Shown piece by piece: positions 39,101 to 49,013 of a stretch of 64,000 nucleotides of DNA. This stretch comes from Callipepla californica brunnescens (taxonomy: Eukaryota; Chordata; Aves; Galliformes; Odontophoridae), in contig JALIRH010000044.1 of the NCBI GenBank assembly GCA_023055505.1, positions 310,001 to 374,000 of the forward strand, read 5' to 3'. Position numbers and translations under genes: made by a program. How positions within the stretch are numbered: the first letter of the stretch is position 1; each line of letters opens with the position of its first letter. The notes beneath the pieces are model-generated. The model was not told the DNA's origin. It saw only the letters and a list, made by a program, of their open reading frames with translations, and did not search any database.

Positions 39101-42100
39101 TGAAATAGTCAGCTGGAACCACCTGAAATTCTCAAAGGATGGAAAATCCTTCCATTTTCTAGGGTGCTCTTCTTTAAAGCAGTAGGGAGAGCTGAAATGA
39201 ATAGAGGGACTGCAGTCTGCTATCTAGATACGTATTTCATCTCAGCAAAAGCTGTCTATATTTTTTTACTTCTATTCTTTAGCGAATTCTATAAAGCCAC
39301 AGTAACTCAGCTTAATCTTCTTTCACTCTGGGTTAACGTATGTGAGATCACCTCACCTTTCTGTGGGTTAAGAGTAGGTGTGCTGACAGCCATTCGAGTT
39401 CAACACGTATTTGACAATCTATTGAACACAGTAATGTTATACTTTAGTAAGTGCTAAAGCTCTGTCTTTGTGGCAGAATTAGCTGTCTGCACAGAGATTA
39501 TTTCTGTCAGATTATCAAATTTAAATTGGAGCAATCACGCACTGAGGTGACATCTGTCATGGACTAAAAACTTGAATAAAAAAGTGAATTCTCATTTTAA
39601 TGCAAGGATTTTGTTCTCAGTCAGAGTAAAGCAAGGGGCAGGCTTGACACTTTTCAGGAGTTAACCTGACCTGCACTTGAGTTAACTGCAGTGAAGGCAG
39701 GATTAGAATTGCATGCACCTTTTTCATTTTTGATTTGATTTATGACACCTCAGGCTTGGATATACAAGTCAAAGTGGATGAGATAAGGTTGTTATTCATC
39801 ATTAGAATCTCATATGTAAAACTTTGTTTACTTTTAAACATGATAACTTCTGACACATGTGGAGAGTTGAAGAATCATTATTTTGTCATATTGCTCATAT
39901 TTTAGCATGGTTAGTATGCATTACATACTTTTTCTTGCCTTCTTCTTCAGTTTATTTCAGAAGGAGCTTATATGAATCCTGTATATAGGTTGCTTCAAAA
40001 TTTCCATTATAAAAGCTCTTCTGAGCTCTTTAGAGAAATGCTGACACCATTATTATCATCTCCATGCTGTGTCTTTGGATTCTGGCAAGTAGAAAGCCTT
40101 AAGGTTAAAGAACTGCCTTTTCTTTGTTCCCAGAAAAGCCACTCAGCTGTAAGCTGTTACATCTCTATTTCTCTTTGTTCACATTGCTTCAGAAGTTTAT
40201 GGAATCATGAAAAATAACACCAAAGAACACATGAACATTCTAAAGGCTTGTCCATACTTGAAAATTATGGCAAAATGGCAAAGGCTGACGTTAAAGTTTA
40301 ATATTTTAAACTAACTTCCCATATGCACAGTTTTATACTAAGGTAAATAGAGTTGTTGGGTGATAATGAGGAGAGGATATTGCTGTATGTCCACTCAGTA
40401 TTGCCTGTTTCAGAGTTTTCCTCTAAGTTCTAAACTTCATAACTTTTGATTGCTTTACTTTTATATACTCTACACTTCAAATCAATTTTGGTACATAAAA
40501 TGGATGTCTTGGTAAAAATCACAGTACTGATAGAGATCTGCTAACTTAATATCCCTTTTTACACATAAATATGATGATAATGGTGTAAATAATCTTTGTA
40601 CCTCCTGCCTCACATACAGAGATAGTCTGCTGTCTATCTTTGTATCATTTTCTTCATTGGCCAGAATGTTGAACTCAACATGTTGAACTTACAAAGGAGA
40701 AACCTAAATACAGTGTATTTGTACCTTCAGAAGGGAAATGAACTGCTTACCAATGGATATTTAATCCAGTAGTGAAATTGCAAAGACAATGTGGTAGAAA
40801 GATGAAGTCAGGTTAAGATTAGAAATTAGATATCCCTTTTTTATTTTTTTTTTAACATTATTTTAATTCATGTGATGGATTATTTGGTGGATGATGCATG
40901 TCTTGGTGTGTACAGAACTCGTATGGGCTGTTAATTCAAAAATCTTTCTGTGAGTTGCTCCTTCACAATATTTTTTTCCTGCTCATTTCACAGGGCGCTA
41001 CCCCAAATTAGTGTTTCACTTTGAGCTCAAGAGAAACATCTTGTATTTCATACTAGAGACATACGTACCATCAATTCTTCTGGTTGTGCTCTCCTGGGTA
41101 TCATTTTGGATAAGCCAGTCATCAGTTCCAGCCAGAATCTGCATAGGTGAGAAGCTGATGAAACAAAACCAAACTTCTTGTTGAGAGCATTAGAGGTAAT
41201 GGCTTGAAGTTGTGTCAGGGGATGTTCAGGTTTAATACTGGGAAAAATTTGTTCCCAGAATAAAGAGCTGGAATAGGCTGCCCAAGGAGGTGGTGGAGTC
41301 ACTATCCCTGGAAGTGTTCAAGATGTGGTACTGAGGATACTGTCGTACTGATGAGTAGATGTGGTATTTGGGGACATGGTTTGGTGACCTTGGTAGGAAT
41401 GGATTGGTGGTTGGACTACATGGTCTTTAGAGGTCTTTTCCAACCTGTGAAACAGGAGTTGGATCATTAAGATGCTTTCTTTATTTCAAGTGCATAGCAT
41501 CAGTTTACAAAAGGTGCAGACATTTCTGAGTTTCGTGGAACTATTTTTCCAGTTTGCCTTCTGCAACGTCGTGCAGATTTCCCTGGAAGCCTTGCTAATC
41601 TGTAACAGAGCAGGAGACCTGGAGGCAGGGAAGGCTGCTGGAAGCAGAGGAAAACCCCATCATTTTGGAAAGAATTTCAAAATATTCAAATGTATGTCAT
41701 ACATAGACAGAATTATGAGTTTTTTTTGTGAGGGTGTATGATAAACACCAATTAACACATGAACACATGAATAGTACAACAATTATGAGATTGAATATAG
41801 TTAACTGCAAGTAAAGGAGATCCTGCATGGGGGAAGTGCAGATCAGTTCTGATCAGACTGCAGCTGGGCTTGGGAAAACACTTCCATAGAGTAGCAAAGA
41901 AATCTCACGTTAAATGAGGCTGATGGACAAGTAGACTGAACAAGATGATATCTGAATGTTCTAATGGAAGTATTTGCATAGTATTGCAACGACGTGTTAA
42001 TAATAACTATACTTTCTGTGACGTGAAAATCCCTCCCATTCTAATTTCTCCATCTTTTCAACTTTCCGAATGTTTTTCTTCAGTATTTTTAAGCATTTAA

Positions 42101-45100
42101 CTTCAAGATCACAACTACATTTAAAGTTTTTCCAAAACATGGCACGTGAAATGCTGTGGCATATTAGGAGTTTATGAAACTCAGGAAAGACTCTTGTAGC
42201 TTACCAAACGCAATGGAGGGCCTCACTGTTATCTTTGTTTTATCAGAATTTGTATTTCTGTGTTCCACAGGTGTTACCACAGTCCTCACTATGACAACAC
42301 TGATGATGGGAGCCAGGACTTCACTCCCAAATGCTAACTGCTTTATTAAGGCAATTGATGTGTACCTTGGCATCTGTTTCAGTTTCATCTTTGGAGCATT
42401 GTTAGAGTATGCTGTGGCACATTTCTGTACTCTGCATCGACCCAATTCAAAGGAAATTCCAAAGGTATTTTAACTCTTTTACTACAAAGTAGAATTCAAT
42501 TACAACCACTAAAAAGAATGAGTTACCTTACTTAGCTCTAGTAGTAAATGTGTGTAAGGAATTTTATATTTTAATGTAAGGCCAGTGATGTCTAAGTAAC
42601 CTCAAGTAAAAAGAAAAAGGATTTGTATTTCTGGAATTTTTTGAAAGAGATCAAGCAAAGTGAAACACCAATGTGATACATGTACAGGCAGTCACCTTTT
42701 CTCTAGCATACACCTACTCGCTGTTAAAAAGAAAATTGGACCACATAAGGTGGATTGATTTTTACTGCAGTACTGAAAAAAAAAAAAAAACCCAAAACAA
42801 AGAATACAAACATTAAATACGTACCACTTATAAAACCTTTTGCTCATGTATGGAATGTGAGTCAGCTTACAAGCTTCATGCCTCAGTTCCCTGTAGCCTT
42901 CCACCTACATCTTCTGTCTCAGCAGGTGCAGACTGTGATTCACTTTCTGTTTTGCGTCATTACTGTAGCAGTGCTCTCTCTTGCTCTAGCAAGCTTCCCG
43001 GAACTCTAAAATGTTGTAAAGTATACTTAAATTAATTAAGGATCAAATCAACATAGGTGTTTTTGAGCCTGATGGTTGTCATCTTGCTGAAATAATCAGG
43101 ACAGGTTCATGAACATTTTTTGTCATATTCTCTGTCTTCAGTGTTTGGCAGTGAAAAAGAAATAATGAGAAAGTTAGAAACTGGTTGTCTTAAAGTTTTA
43201 CATTATAGAACAGAGACAAATATGCATGATAAGAAATAAAATTTTAAACAGAAAAAGGCTATGCCTTACTTGGTAAAACCCAGAAAATGAGAATATGACA
43301 AAAAATGGAGGAAGATGTTTGGTTGAGTGCTGTAGGGTTAAATGGCCAGAAAAAGAAAGATTGTTAACGATTTATGACAAACTGGAGCATGGCAAATGGC
43401 TCAACTAAGCTCCTCATTAGGTTCAAGAAACGGGATAATGACTTCTAGTACTGAATCTTAAAAACAATGAAGGCAACCCAGAATGTATTTTTTTGTCTAT
43501 ATGGTTCAACAACTGTTGTAGGATTTTAGCTTATGAACGTCAGATGAGTTGTGTAAATGCACTGAACTATGTTTAGAAAAAGTGCTAGGAGATCTAGGTG
43601 TGTTTAGGTTTGAAAAAGGGGCACAAAGTCCCCATTGGGTTTTAAAAAGCATATTCTAACTGGGAAATGCCTTCAAATGAACAAACACTGGTTATGATTG
43701 AGGTTTTGATTGGAAAGCCTAAAAATCATTTTCCTGGCAAGGCAGCATCAGTAACAATTCCCTCTGAGCATATCCATCTTGTGAAGTAAGTGGCTGTCAT
43801 TTGCTCTCTGAGTGGAAGAAATAGAAAGCTTATTGGAGGTTTGAGTAAGAAAGCCAAGTATTTCAGAGCTGCTTGGATGATTAAGCATCTTTGGATCTGT
43901 GAAGGGCGTTAATGACTGTCCTTGCCTTTGCCTCCCTGAGTCAGCATCTCTTTCTTATGGGATTCAGGTGCTAGTGCTTACAGGTAGAGCAGGCATGAGA
44001 ACAAATGAACTTGAAATGTTCATGGGAGTAGGTTGTAGGTACAGCCTTCAAACAAGCAAGGAAGAAAGACTTAAGGTGCATTTTTTTGATGGACTTAATT
44101 ACTGAAAGGGTTGATGTGTTGCTTCAGGAAGGTTTATTACCTTCTCTTTTTCATCAGGAGTGAGCAAATCCAACTCACTTCTTGCTCACAGAAACATAAG
44201 CATAGGGGGCAGCTGCTGAGTCCTGGATCAACTCAAAGCCTTGGAATAAAGAAAATGCCTGCTGTCTTTTTTATACTGTGGCCAGGGAGACATGCACTGC
44301 TTACTGAGCAGGGTGCTACTGAGATCACACCTGGCTTGTATTTCTCATTTCTCACTGTGAAAACAAAATATCACAAGGATTAAAATGCTAGCTAAAATGT
44401 CATGTCACTGTCTAGCAGGTACTTAATGAATTTCTTTGTGATTATCGGCACCACAAATGTGTTCTCCTCATTATCACATGCTCTTGTGGACATAGAGTAA
44501 TTAGAAATCTCACTTTCCAGTTTGCTGTTCTCATACAAGCCAATACCATGTTTGCACTCAGAATTATATAAATATGTTTAAGAGGTGAACTGAAAATATA
44601 ACCATCTGCCTTGCATGGGAATTAGTTGTGTTTCCTGCTTTGCTTTTTAAAACACTTGGGCACAGGCATATGAAGTTCTTTTGAGACTGTCAGGATCTGT
44701 AGTTTGTAGCAAAAACTGGAGAAACAACTCATCATATCCATTCTCTTGCAATGTTCATGTTATGTGAACTGGTACCTGCAGAAACAGCTTGAAAGCCAAT
44801 GGCAAAAGCACAGGAACCACATGAAAGGAAAGTCAGGTAGATTGTGTCATTTGCATCAACTGTGTGGCAGATTGCCTGAATGGGGAGGCTGCCTCTCCAG
44901 AACCTCGAGTTTCTCCTCTTTCATACAAAGGAGTGCCCTCCTATAAAACACAGGAATCATCCTTGGACTTCATCTGTCTTTCACCATTGTGTTTTCCTTT
45001 GGGGCAGAAAGGGAAAAGGGTTGAAAACTGAAGATTACATGGGCAGTACTGTGCATTTCTGGCATTCCTGGGCTTGCATCTTGTGGTCTGTAGGAACATG

Positions 45101-47928
45101 GAAGAAGCTGCAGGTGTGCAACGCTCTTGGTTGAGATATTATTAATCTTGAACATCTATGTTAGGTAGTACCAATAACAACTTTCCTCAATTCTGCTGGC
45201 TGTTAGATGTCTACAAAACTTCAGCTCGCCCCAGAGAGGCAGATGATGTACAGCACCTTTTCAGGATGCTCTCAATTTAGCATCCCAGCAGAGCCCTTCT
45301 TAGTGCTAGCTGCCCTTTTCTTATTGACATCTGGAAAGCAGAGAAGTAGGGGAAGTAACATTTAAAGTTAGAGCCACTGTTTTGTTTTTTAATGTGGAAC
45401 ATCTTAATCTATCTTTGCATTTGGTTCTCCATAGCAACCTGGAAAAGTCCCTTGATAGTCCCAGGTTATAAGACTGTAGTTCTTATGTGCTAGTAGATGT
45501 GGCTATCCTTTTGATTAGCTGTCCCCTTTTTAAGCAATGTGATACAGAACTTTTGCTGTTAATACATCTCCATTCTCAGAGAGCCGTGCAGTGGCACACC
45601 GTGAGGGGAATTGAGTACATACACGCTACTTTTATAAATGTCTCCTGGAGAGTAGAAGGAGTTCAGAACAGCCTAATAAAGCATCAGCCTCCTGTGAATT
45701 GTTTGCATGCAGTTGTGTAAAAAGAAAAATGGTACGTACACAATGTCCTTTCATGCTCTGCAGTACAACTAATTCTGTACTGACTTTTAGCCAGCCCTAC
45801 CTGAGAGATGAAGAGACAGACTGATGAATGCCTTGCATCCTGCCATTTTTGAAGTCTAGATGTTGTTTTTTCTATTTTTCCCTTTCTAAAATGTGAGAGC
45901 ATTGGAGGAAAAAAGCCATCAGGATCCTTTTGACAGGTTTCTGTATTTTGCTCACTGCTGAAGTGCTGGGTGCCCTGGGTCGGCAGCAGCACATAGTTCG
46001 AGGTGCCCAGCACTATTCCCTGTTGCTCTGCTGGTCTGATGGGGCTCCCTGGAGCAGAATGGAGTATTTCTAACAGCGAGGTCACACATTAAACTCCGAA
46101 TTTGAGGTGTAGATTGGATTGTTTAGCGTTCAGGCTGGAGATCTGTAGATTGATCCTCTTTGTGCTTTATTAACAGCTTTTCCTCCTATCCTTTAGATCC
46201 CAAATTCTCACATAGCTAGTTGTGGGGTGAGCAAGTTTTTGCAGTCAGAGTATTTTCAGGATGACGCATTGCGATGAGCTACACTTATCTCTCCTTAATA
46301 AAGTATACTGGACTTTTTTTTTTTTTTTTGCCAAATAGAAAATGAATAGCAGTAATAATCTCTTTTTCTAGCTCCATCTGTTCTGTTTCACTGATTCACA
46401 GGACAGTGTCTAGACTCCACTTTAATTTTCAAGGACATTACTATTTTTTAGATGGAAAAAGACCCCAGAAGCATGCCGCTTGCAAGTACACTGGACAGAA
46501 GAGCAATTCTGCACTGACATTTAGATGTGTCAGGTGGCTTAATGAGCTCTCTGTGTTTTTAAAAGCTGCATTTTTTTCTAAATGGGCTTTTTGTGTGGCT
46601 GTACCTAGGAACTTCTGTGAAGTTTGTCCTTATCAAATCTAGTGCTTCTCATGCAAATGGAAGAAGCAGATTGCTCAGAGGGAAGTGATTCAGCATTCTA
46701 TGTTTCACAAATAAATTTTTGGCCTTCTCTTGCTTCTGTGCTACTTCTTGACCTGGAAAGTGATAAAAGCATCAGAAGAAACATAAAGTTTCTTAGTAGA
46801 TATAGAATGGCCCGAATAAGGACAATTCCCTTTTCACACTGTTCAGAGTTGATTTTAGTCTAGATATACATCTGGAGCCAAACTCAGACCTCAGAACTTT
46901 CATGGACGTTTGTTTACAGCTGAAGCTCCAGCTGATGTCTAATCCTGTGTCCTCTGAGTCAGTGGCAGAAAATGCACAGACTTCAAAGGGTGAAGATTTC
47001 ATACATGAACTCCATGGCTCTGAGCCATTTCTAATCAAAGAAACAAAACCCACCAGAACACCAGACGGCTTATACAGCATTCTCCAAAGAGTTGTCTTGC
47101 TGCAGTGAAGCACATGACAATGTGCTTAACCTTAGTATAACTTTGAACATAAAATGTAAGTTTCAGGACTTGAAACAAAGGATAAATTGTTTTGTACTGA
47201 AATAGTTGCGTACCTTGTTTATGAGCTTTATTTTTATTTTATTTTTGCATTGTGTTTTGTTGTTTTAACTGATTCAATTTTCATTTTGAAGCACGGAAGA
47301 CAATTTGTTTTTATGGATTTGCTGCTGTGTTAAGTAAAGCTTAGTGGGCCATATTTGAACACAGCCAGCTTTGTGTTGTGGTCCTGTGAAAGTTTTTGTG
47401 GCCAGCTGTCATGTAAGTTGGTGTCTTTCTCCTGTAAATGGAGGCTTTGAAAGCTGAAAGACACTTTCTGTACCTGTGGTTGCTCATCCTTGGAATCAAT
47501 GAGTAAGCCACAAGAAGAGCTGTAGGAAAAATCCTATTATTTGCTTCAGCCCTAAAGTAAATAGGGCAATGAAACATGAACTTATGTTCCTGCTGTGCTG
47601 TTTTGTTTCCTGTCAGGATGAGGATGAAGGGGCTGAAGAAGAAAGGAATGGAGTTCTGGCAGCAGTTGCTAACAGTTGCAGTGCTTCTGACAACACAAAC
47701 AAAATTGATTCAGACAAGGGCAGCAAAACCAGCATCAGTGGCAAAAAGGAGAGAAATAAGCACAGTGGGTGTAGCTCACCGATGTCCGTAATGAAAAGTC
47801 TTTTCTGTATCTTTGATTGCTTCCATGTTAAAAATCCTTACCACATAGACAACTATGCCAGATTTTCTTTCCCATTATCATTCATCATAATTAATGTATT
47901 TTATTGGGTATATTATTTGTATTTCTAA
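12070..47928 (+). CDS. GABRP: GABA-A receptor subunit pi, full coding region in nine exons
   Basis: This is a pentameric ligand-gated chloride channel subunit of the Cys-loop family, acting in the plasma membrane. In mammals the pi subunit is mostly expressed outside the brain. Exons 12070-12125, 18530-18633, 27465-27532, 28930-29147, 29570-29652, 33491-33628, 40994-41146, 42271-42464 and 47617-47928 join with intact phase to 441 residues; human GABRP has 440. In order: signal peptide (1-19), extracellular domain with WVPD (112-115) and Cys-loop C156-C170, M1 (about 238-262), M2 (about 271-291, PAR at its inner end, Leu279 at 9'), M3 (about 301-323), a variable cytoplasmic loop, and M4 (about 419-441) ending at the stop. 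All introns are GT-AG. The match to pi rather than other subunits rests on recalled similarity around DIASI-TISE-NM, SKKSFLH and the exon 8 block. The M3-M4 loop diverges strongly from the mammalian one. No break is seen. Confidence 0.95.
13039..13311 (+). mobile_element. CR1 LINE 3' UTR fragment, sense
   Basis: The stretch has the characteristic avian CR1 tail: a GAGGCACTGGAACAGGTTG block, CCTGGAGGTGCCCAAGGCCA, GGTCCCTTCCAACC and a degenerate ATTCT(GTGGT)ACTATG terminus. It is 5'-truncated, as is usual for CR1. It lies in GABRP intron 1 in the same orientation as the gene. Confidence 0.92.
15985..17033 (+). mobile_element. CR1 LINE, about 1 kb, end of ORF2 plus 3' UTR
   Basis: The left half translates in one frame (16081-16302) to the C-terminal part of a CR1 reverse transcriptase region. 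It includes FADD, the catalytic Y/FxDD-type motif, and a [18 protein letters not shown] block. The frame is then interrupted. The right half is CR1 3' UTR (CTGGCAGAGGCTGCCCAGAA, GGCCCCTTCCAACCCAG) ending in AATTCTATGA. It is 5'-truncated and diverged, and it is non-functional. Confidence 0.92.
17050..17230 (+). repeat. Unclassified dispersed repeat, copy B
   Basis: This is the partner of 7440-7650 in inverted orientation. The best-preserved block is GGAGCCAGGATCCACCC followed by ACCTCATTTAAGG at about 17168-17214. It starts just after the end of the CR1 copy at 17033, so the CR1 may have inserted beside or into it. The right border is uncertain and may reach about 17275. Confidence 0.6.
18530..18633 (+). 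CDS. GABRP: GABRP coding exon 2: start of mature protein
   Basis: The acceptor is CTTTTTCTTTTAG and the donor is GACA|GTAAGT. It codes for residues 19-53 plus the first base of codon 54. It ends in [11 protein letters not shown], the conserved start of the mature GABA-A subunit fold (YNK-LRP). The preceding stretch is poorly conserved, as expected for the mature N-terminus. Confidence 0.93.
20460..20475 (+). repeat. G-rich run G9-A-G6
   Basis: Two G tracts of 9 and 6 separated by a single A lie in GABRP intron 2. This is low-complexity DNA that could form a G-quadruplex in the sense strand or transcript. No functional evidence is available. Confidence 0.8.
20776..21090 (-). mobile_element. 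CR1 LINE fragment, antisense
   Basis: The stretch reads as the reverse complement of the CR1 region spanning the end of ORF2 and the 3' UTR. Examples are CTCCCTGAGCCTCC, GCTCCAGACTGTTCACCAGC and GGGTGCCATTGGCCTTCCTG. The 85-codon minus ORF at 21050-20793 is its residue. It lacks the 3' tail. Confidence 0.92.
27465..27532 (+). CDS. GABRP: GABRP coding exon 3
   Basis: The acceptor is TTTTTTCTTGCAG and the donor is AACATG|GTATTT, in phase 0. It codes for residues 54-76 and includes [15 protein letters not shown], the conserved beta-strand region of the extracellular domain. Its length of 68 nt equals the standard exon of this position in GABA-A subunit genes. Confidence 0.95.
27533..28929 (+). 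other. GABRP: GABRP intron 3 (1.4 kb)
   Basis: AT-rich with no recognised element. It ends in a TATATA-rich stretch before the acceptor TTGTATTTCAG. Confidence 0.85.
28930..29147 (+). CDS. GABRP: GABRP coding exon 4: extracellular beta-sandwich
   Basis: It codes for residues 77-148 plus two bases of Arg149. It starts [12 protein letters not shown] and contains [17 protein letters not shown] (loop A region) and NGTVLYAI. Potential N-glycosylation sites are N98-K-S and N141-G-T. It is the classic 218-221-nt GABA-A exon. The donor is ATACG|GTATGT. Confidence 0.97.
29148..29569 (+). other. GABRP: GABRP intron 4 (422 bp)
   Basis: Short GT-AG intron with no recognisable insert. The acceptor is CTGTTTTTCAAG. 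Confidence 0.9.
29570..29652 (+). CDS. GABRP: GABRP coding exon 5: Cys-loop
   Basis: Eighty-three nt code for Arg149 (third base) to Ser176 plus the first base of Trp177. It contains the signature loop C156-(13 residues)-C170 with the invariant Y-P-M-D core (163-166). The Cys-loop couples agonist binding to channel opening. The donor is GAAAGCT|GTAAGA. Confidence 0.97.
29653..33490 (+). other. GABRP: GABRP intron 5 (3.8 kb)
   Basis: No mobile element is recognised. There is a T-rich run at 30036-30061 and A17 at 30888-30904. The small ORFs 31447-31695 (minus) and 32439-32702 show no features that support an exon. Confidence 0.8.
33491..33628 (+). CDS. GABRP: GABRP coding exon 6: extracellular domain, loop B/F region
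   Basis: It codes for Trp177 (last two bases) to Thr222 plus the first base of Gly223. It contains [18 protein letters not shown] (the third N-glycosylation sequon, N192-D-S) and [10 protein letters not shown], all typical of GABRP. The acceptor is ACCACTACAG and the donor is GAAACAG|GTAAAA. Confidence 0.96.
33629..40993 (+). other. GABRP: GABRP intron 6 (7.4 kb)
   Basis: It contains an old antisense CR1 (36050-36640) and A17 at 38431-38447. ORFs at 33657-34345 follow exon 6 in other frames and have no splice support. The 90-codon pair at 38560-38898 is antisense overlapping chance sequence. The acceptor is preceded by a TTTTTTTCCTGCTC tract. Confidence 0.8.
36050..36640 (-). mobile_element. 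Ancient CR1-type LINE fragment, antisense
   Basis: The 3' terminus at the left reads AAGGTTGGAATAGACTTTAA. ATCTCCCTTGCTACATTTCA, a TTTCTAGATCTC...GACTTTCTCC block and GCACACTGCTGACCTCGTTC follow in the order of the antisense CR1 3' region. Divergence is much higher than in the other copies here, pointing to an old insertion, possibly predating birds. The 157-codon + strand ORF through it (36257-36730) is not a gene. Confidence 0.7.
40994..41146 (+). CDS. GABRP: GABRP coding exon 7: pre-M1, M1 and start of M2
   Basis: It is 153 nt, the standard GABA-A exon length at this position. It codes for Gly223 to Ile273 plus the first base of Gly274. It covers the FELKRN turn, M1 (about 238-262, with LETYVPS and SWVSFWI) and the VPARICI entry to M2. 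The Pro-Ala-Arg at -2' to 0' is the element of anion-selective Cys-loop channels. The donor is ATAG|GTGAGA. Confidence 0.97.
41147..42270 (+). other. GABRP: GABRP intron 7 (1.1 kb)
   Basis: A sense CR1 tail (41170-41447) begins about 25 bp after the splice donor. The rest is non-coding. The acceptor is TGTGTTCCACAG. Confidence 0.85.
41170..41447 (+). mobile_element. CR1 LINE 3' UTR fragment, sense, next to a splice donor
   Basis: Typical CR1 tail blocks: AATAGGCTGCCCAAGGAGGT, GTGGAGTCACTATCCCTGGA, GTGTTCAAGA, GGTTGGACTACATGGTC and TTTTCCAACCTG. The 3' end has decayed. It is in the same orientation as GABRP and very close to the exon 7 donor. Confidence 0.92.
42271..42464 (+). CDS. GABRP: GABRP coding exon 8: M2 and M3
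   Basis: It codes for Gly274 to Lys338, ending in phase 0. M2 reads [20 protein letters not shown] with the gate leucine 9' at 279. The M2-M3 linker ([11 protein letters not shown]) and M3 (about 301-323, [20 protein letters not shown]) match GABRP closely. The donor is CCAAAG|GTATTT. Confidence 0.97.
42465..47616 (+). other. GABRP: GABRP intron 8 (5.2 kb)
   Basis: No mobile element is recognised. There is A15 at 42776-42790 and T16 at 46314-46329. ORFs such as 45684-46085 (minus, 133 codons), 46624-46863 and 46793-47113 (minus) lack family features or splice context and overlap each other on opposite strands. The acceptor is TGTTTCCTGTCAG. Confidence 0.8.
47617..47928 (+). CDS. GABRP: GABRP terminal coding exon 9: M3-M4 loop, M4 and stop
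   Basis: It codes for residues 339-441 and TAA. The cytoplasmic loop starts with a very acidic run (DEDEGAEEE). It then has an Asn/Ser/Lys-rich stretch and [15 protein letters not shown], possible sites for phosphorylation and trafficking partners. The [15 protein letters not shown] block leads into M4 (about 419-441), which ends VYYLYF* directly at the stop, a GABA-A family hallmark. The loop is highly diverged from the mammalian pi loop, whereas M4 is conserved. Confidence 0.95.
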   Translation, partial: DEDEGAEEERNGVLAAVANSCSASDNTNKIDSDKGSKTSISGKKERNKHSGCSSPMSVMKSLFCIFDCFHVKNPYHIDNYARFSFPLSFIIINVFYWVYYLYF

Positions 47929-48201
47929 GTCTTTTAAGGTGTAAAGCTGTCACAGTTCAACGTTTAGGAAGGAGATATGGTTGGTGAAGTTGCAGAAGAA
48001 AGAGAAATCTGCCTTAGGGAAAAAAGGATATGAGAGGACATGCTCTGTTCAAGCATTTATGCCAAGTTTTGTAAACTCACTTCTGCTATTAAATGACTGT
48101 CATCAGAAATTGACTTTCCTTTTAGCATGCATGTCTCTTATTATACTATTTGTCAATGACCACAAAGTCCTTTTATAATATATTAATGGTCAACTTTGTA
48201 A

Positions 48202-48207
48202 AATAAA
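48202..48207 (+). promoter_or_regulatory. GABRP: GABRP poly(A) signal AATAAA
   Basis: A canonical AATAAA lies 274 nt after the stop, with T/G-rich sequence (TGCATTTGTTTCTTAACTG) following. An upstream variant, ATTAAA at 48088-48093, could serve as an alternative. The 3' UTR would run from 47929 to about 48228. Confidence 0.65.
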
Positions 48208-48228
48208 AATTATACTGCATTTGTTTCT

Positions 48229-48519
48229 TAACTGTATTAAATATATTAAAAATAGAGACAATGAAGTGTTTTCCTGCTATACTTTCAGTATTCAATTCCC
48301 TCTAGCTCTGTCAGTAATGTGTGGATTTTCCAGATTATATAAGAAAATGTCTAACTGCAGATTAAAGTATTTTTGCTTCCTTATAAGAAACATTTTTGAA
48401 AGAGTGGGCTGTCAACAGCAACCTAACAAAATCTGCATCTTTGGAAGGTCACCAATATGTAGCAAGATCCTAAGTCCTTATACAGACCTCCTTTAGGCGT
48501 CAGTAACTTGTCTGAATAG
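48229..48519. other. Non-coding spacer after the GABRP 3' end
   Basis: AT-rich and about 290 bp long, with no element recognised. It ends with AATAG, the left copy of the target-site duplication of the next element. Confidence 0.6.
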
Positions 48520-48568
48520 TGTCATGGTTTTGTGGTTTTTGTTGTGTTGTTGATATTCCACATCATGA
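48520..48568 (+). repeat. Left terminal inverted repeat (49 bp)
   Basis: It pairs with 49014-49062. Of 49 positions, 47 match the reverse complement, with differences at about positions 17 and 31. The 3' part (GATATTCCACATCATGA) is perfect in both copies. Confidence 0.9.
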
Positions 48569-48597
48569 GAAGGAGAATCAAGCCAGTTTGCAGAGGT

Positions 48598-48960
48598 AAA
48601 GGCTGTCTAACTAGCCTTAAATATGCTGAACATGAGAGGTGGCCAGTGCTTTATCTTTATACTGACTCATGGATGGTGGCAAATGCTTTATGGGGGTGGT
48701 TACAGCAATGGGTACAAAATGACTGGCAGCGAAGGGGTAAACCTATTTTGGCTGCTGAACTATGGAGAGACATTGCTGCCTGAATAAAGAATATGGTTGT
48801 AAAGGTGTGCCATGTAGATGCCTGTGTTCCTAAGAGCTGGGCAACTGAAGAACGACAAAATAACCGTCAGGTAGATAGAGCTGCCAAAGTTAAGGTGACT
48901 CAAGTAGACTTGGACTGGCAACGTAAGAGTGAATTACTTCTAGCTCAGTGTGCCCATGAG
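48598..48960 (+). pseudogene. Decayed retroviral pol fragment (RNase H end to integrase start)
   Basis: The open part ends at 48783. It carries the T-D-S motif, whose Asp is one of the acidic catalytic residues of RNase H. After the stop the same frame still resembles the RNase H/integrase junction of ERV-L-type pol as far as about 48960. Only this internal slice of pol is present, with at least one nonsense break, so no activity is expected. Boundaries are approximate. Confidence 0.65.
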
Positions 48961-49013
48961 TTGAAGAGTTAATGCTCCAGCTCTGTGTTCAACTCCCAAC
49001 ACATCACATGATG

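Noticed and set aside
45684..46085. 133-codon minus-strand ORF in intron 8
   Set aside because: No splice context, family resemblance or composition bias. Its length is within chance expectation for 64 kb.
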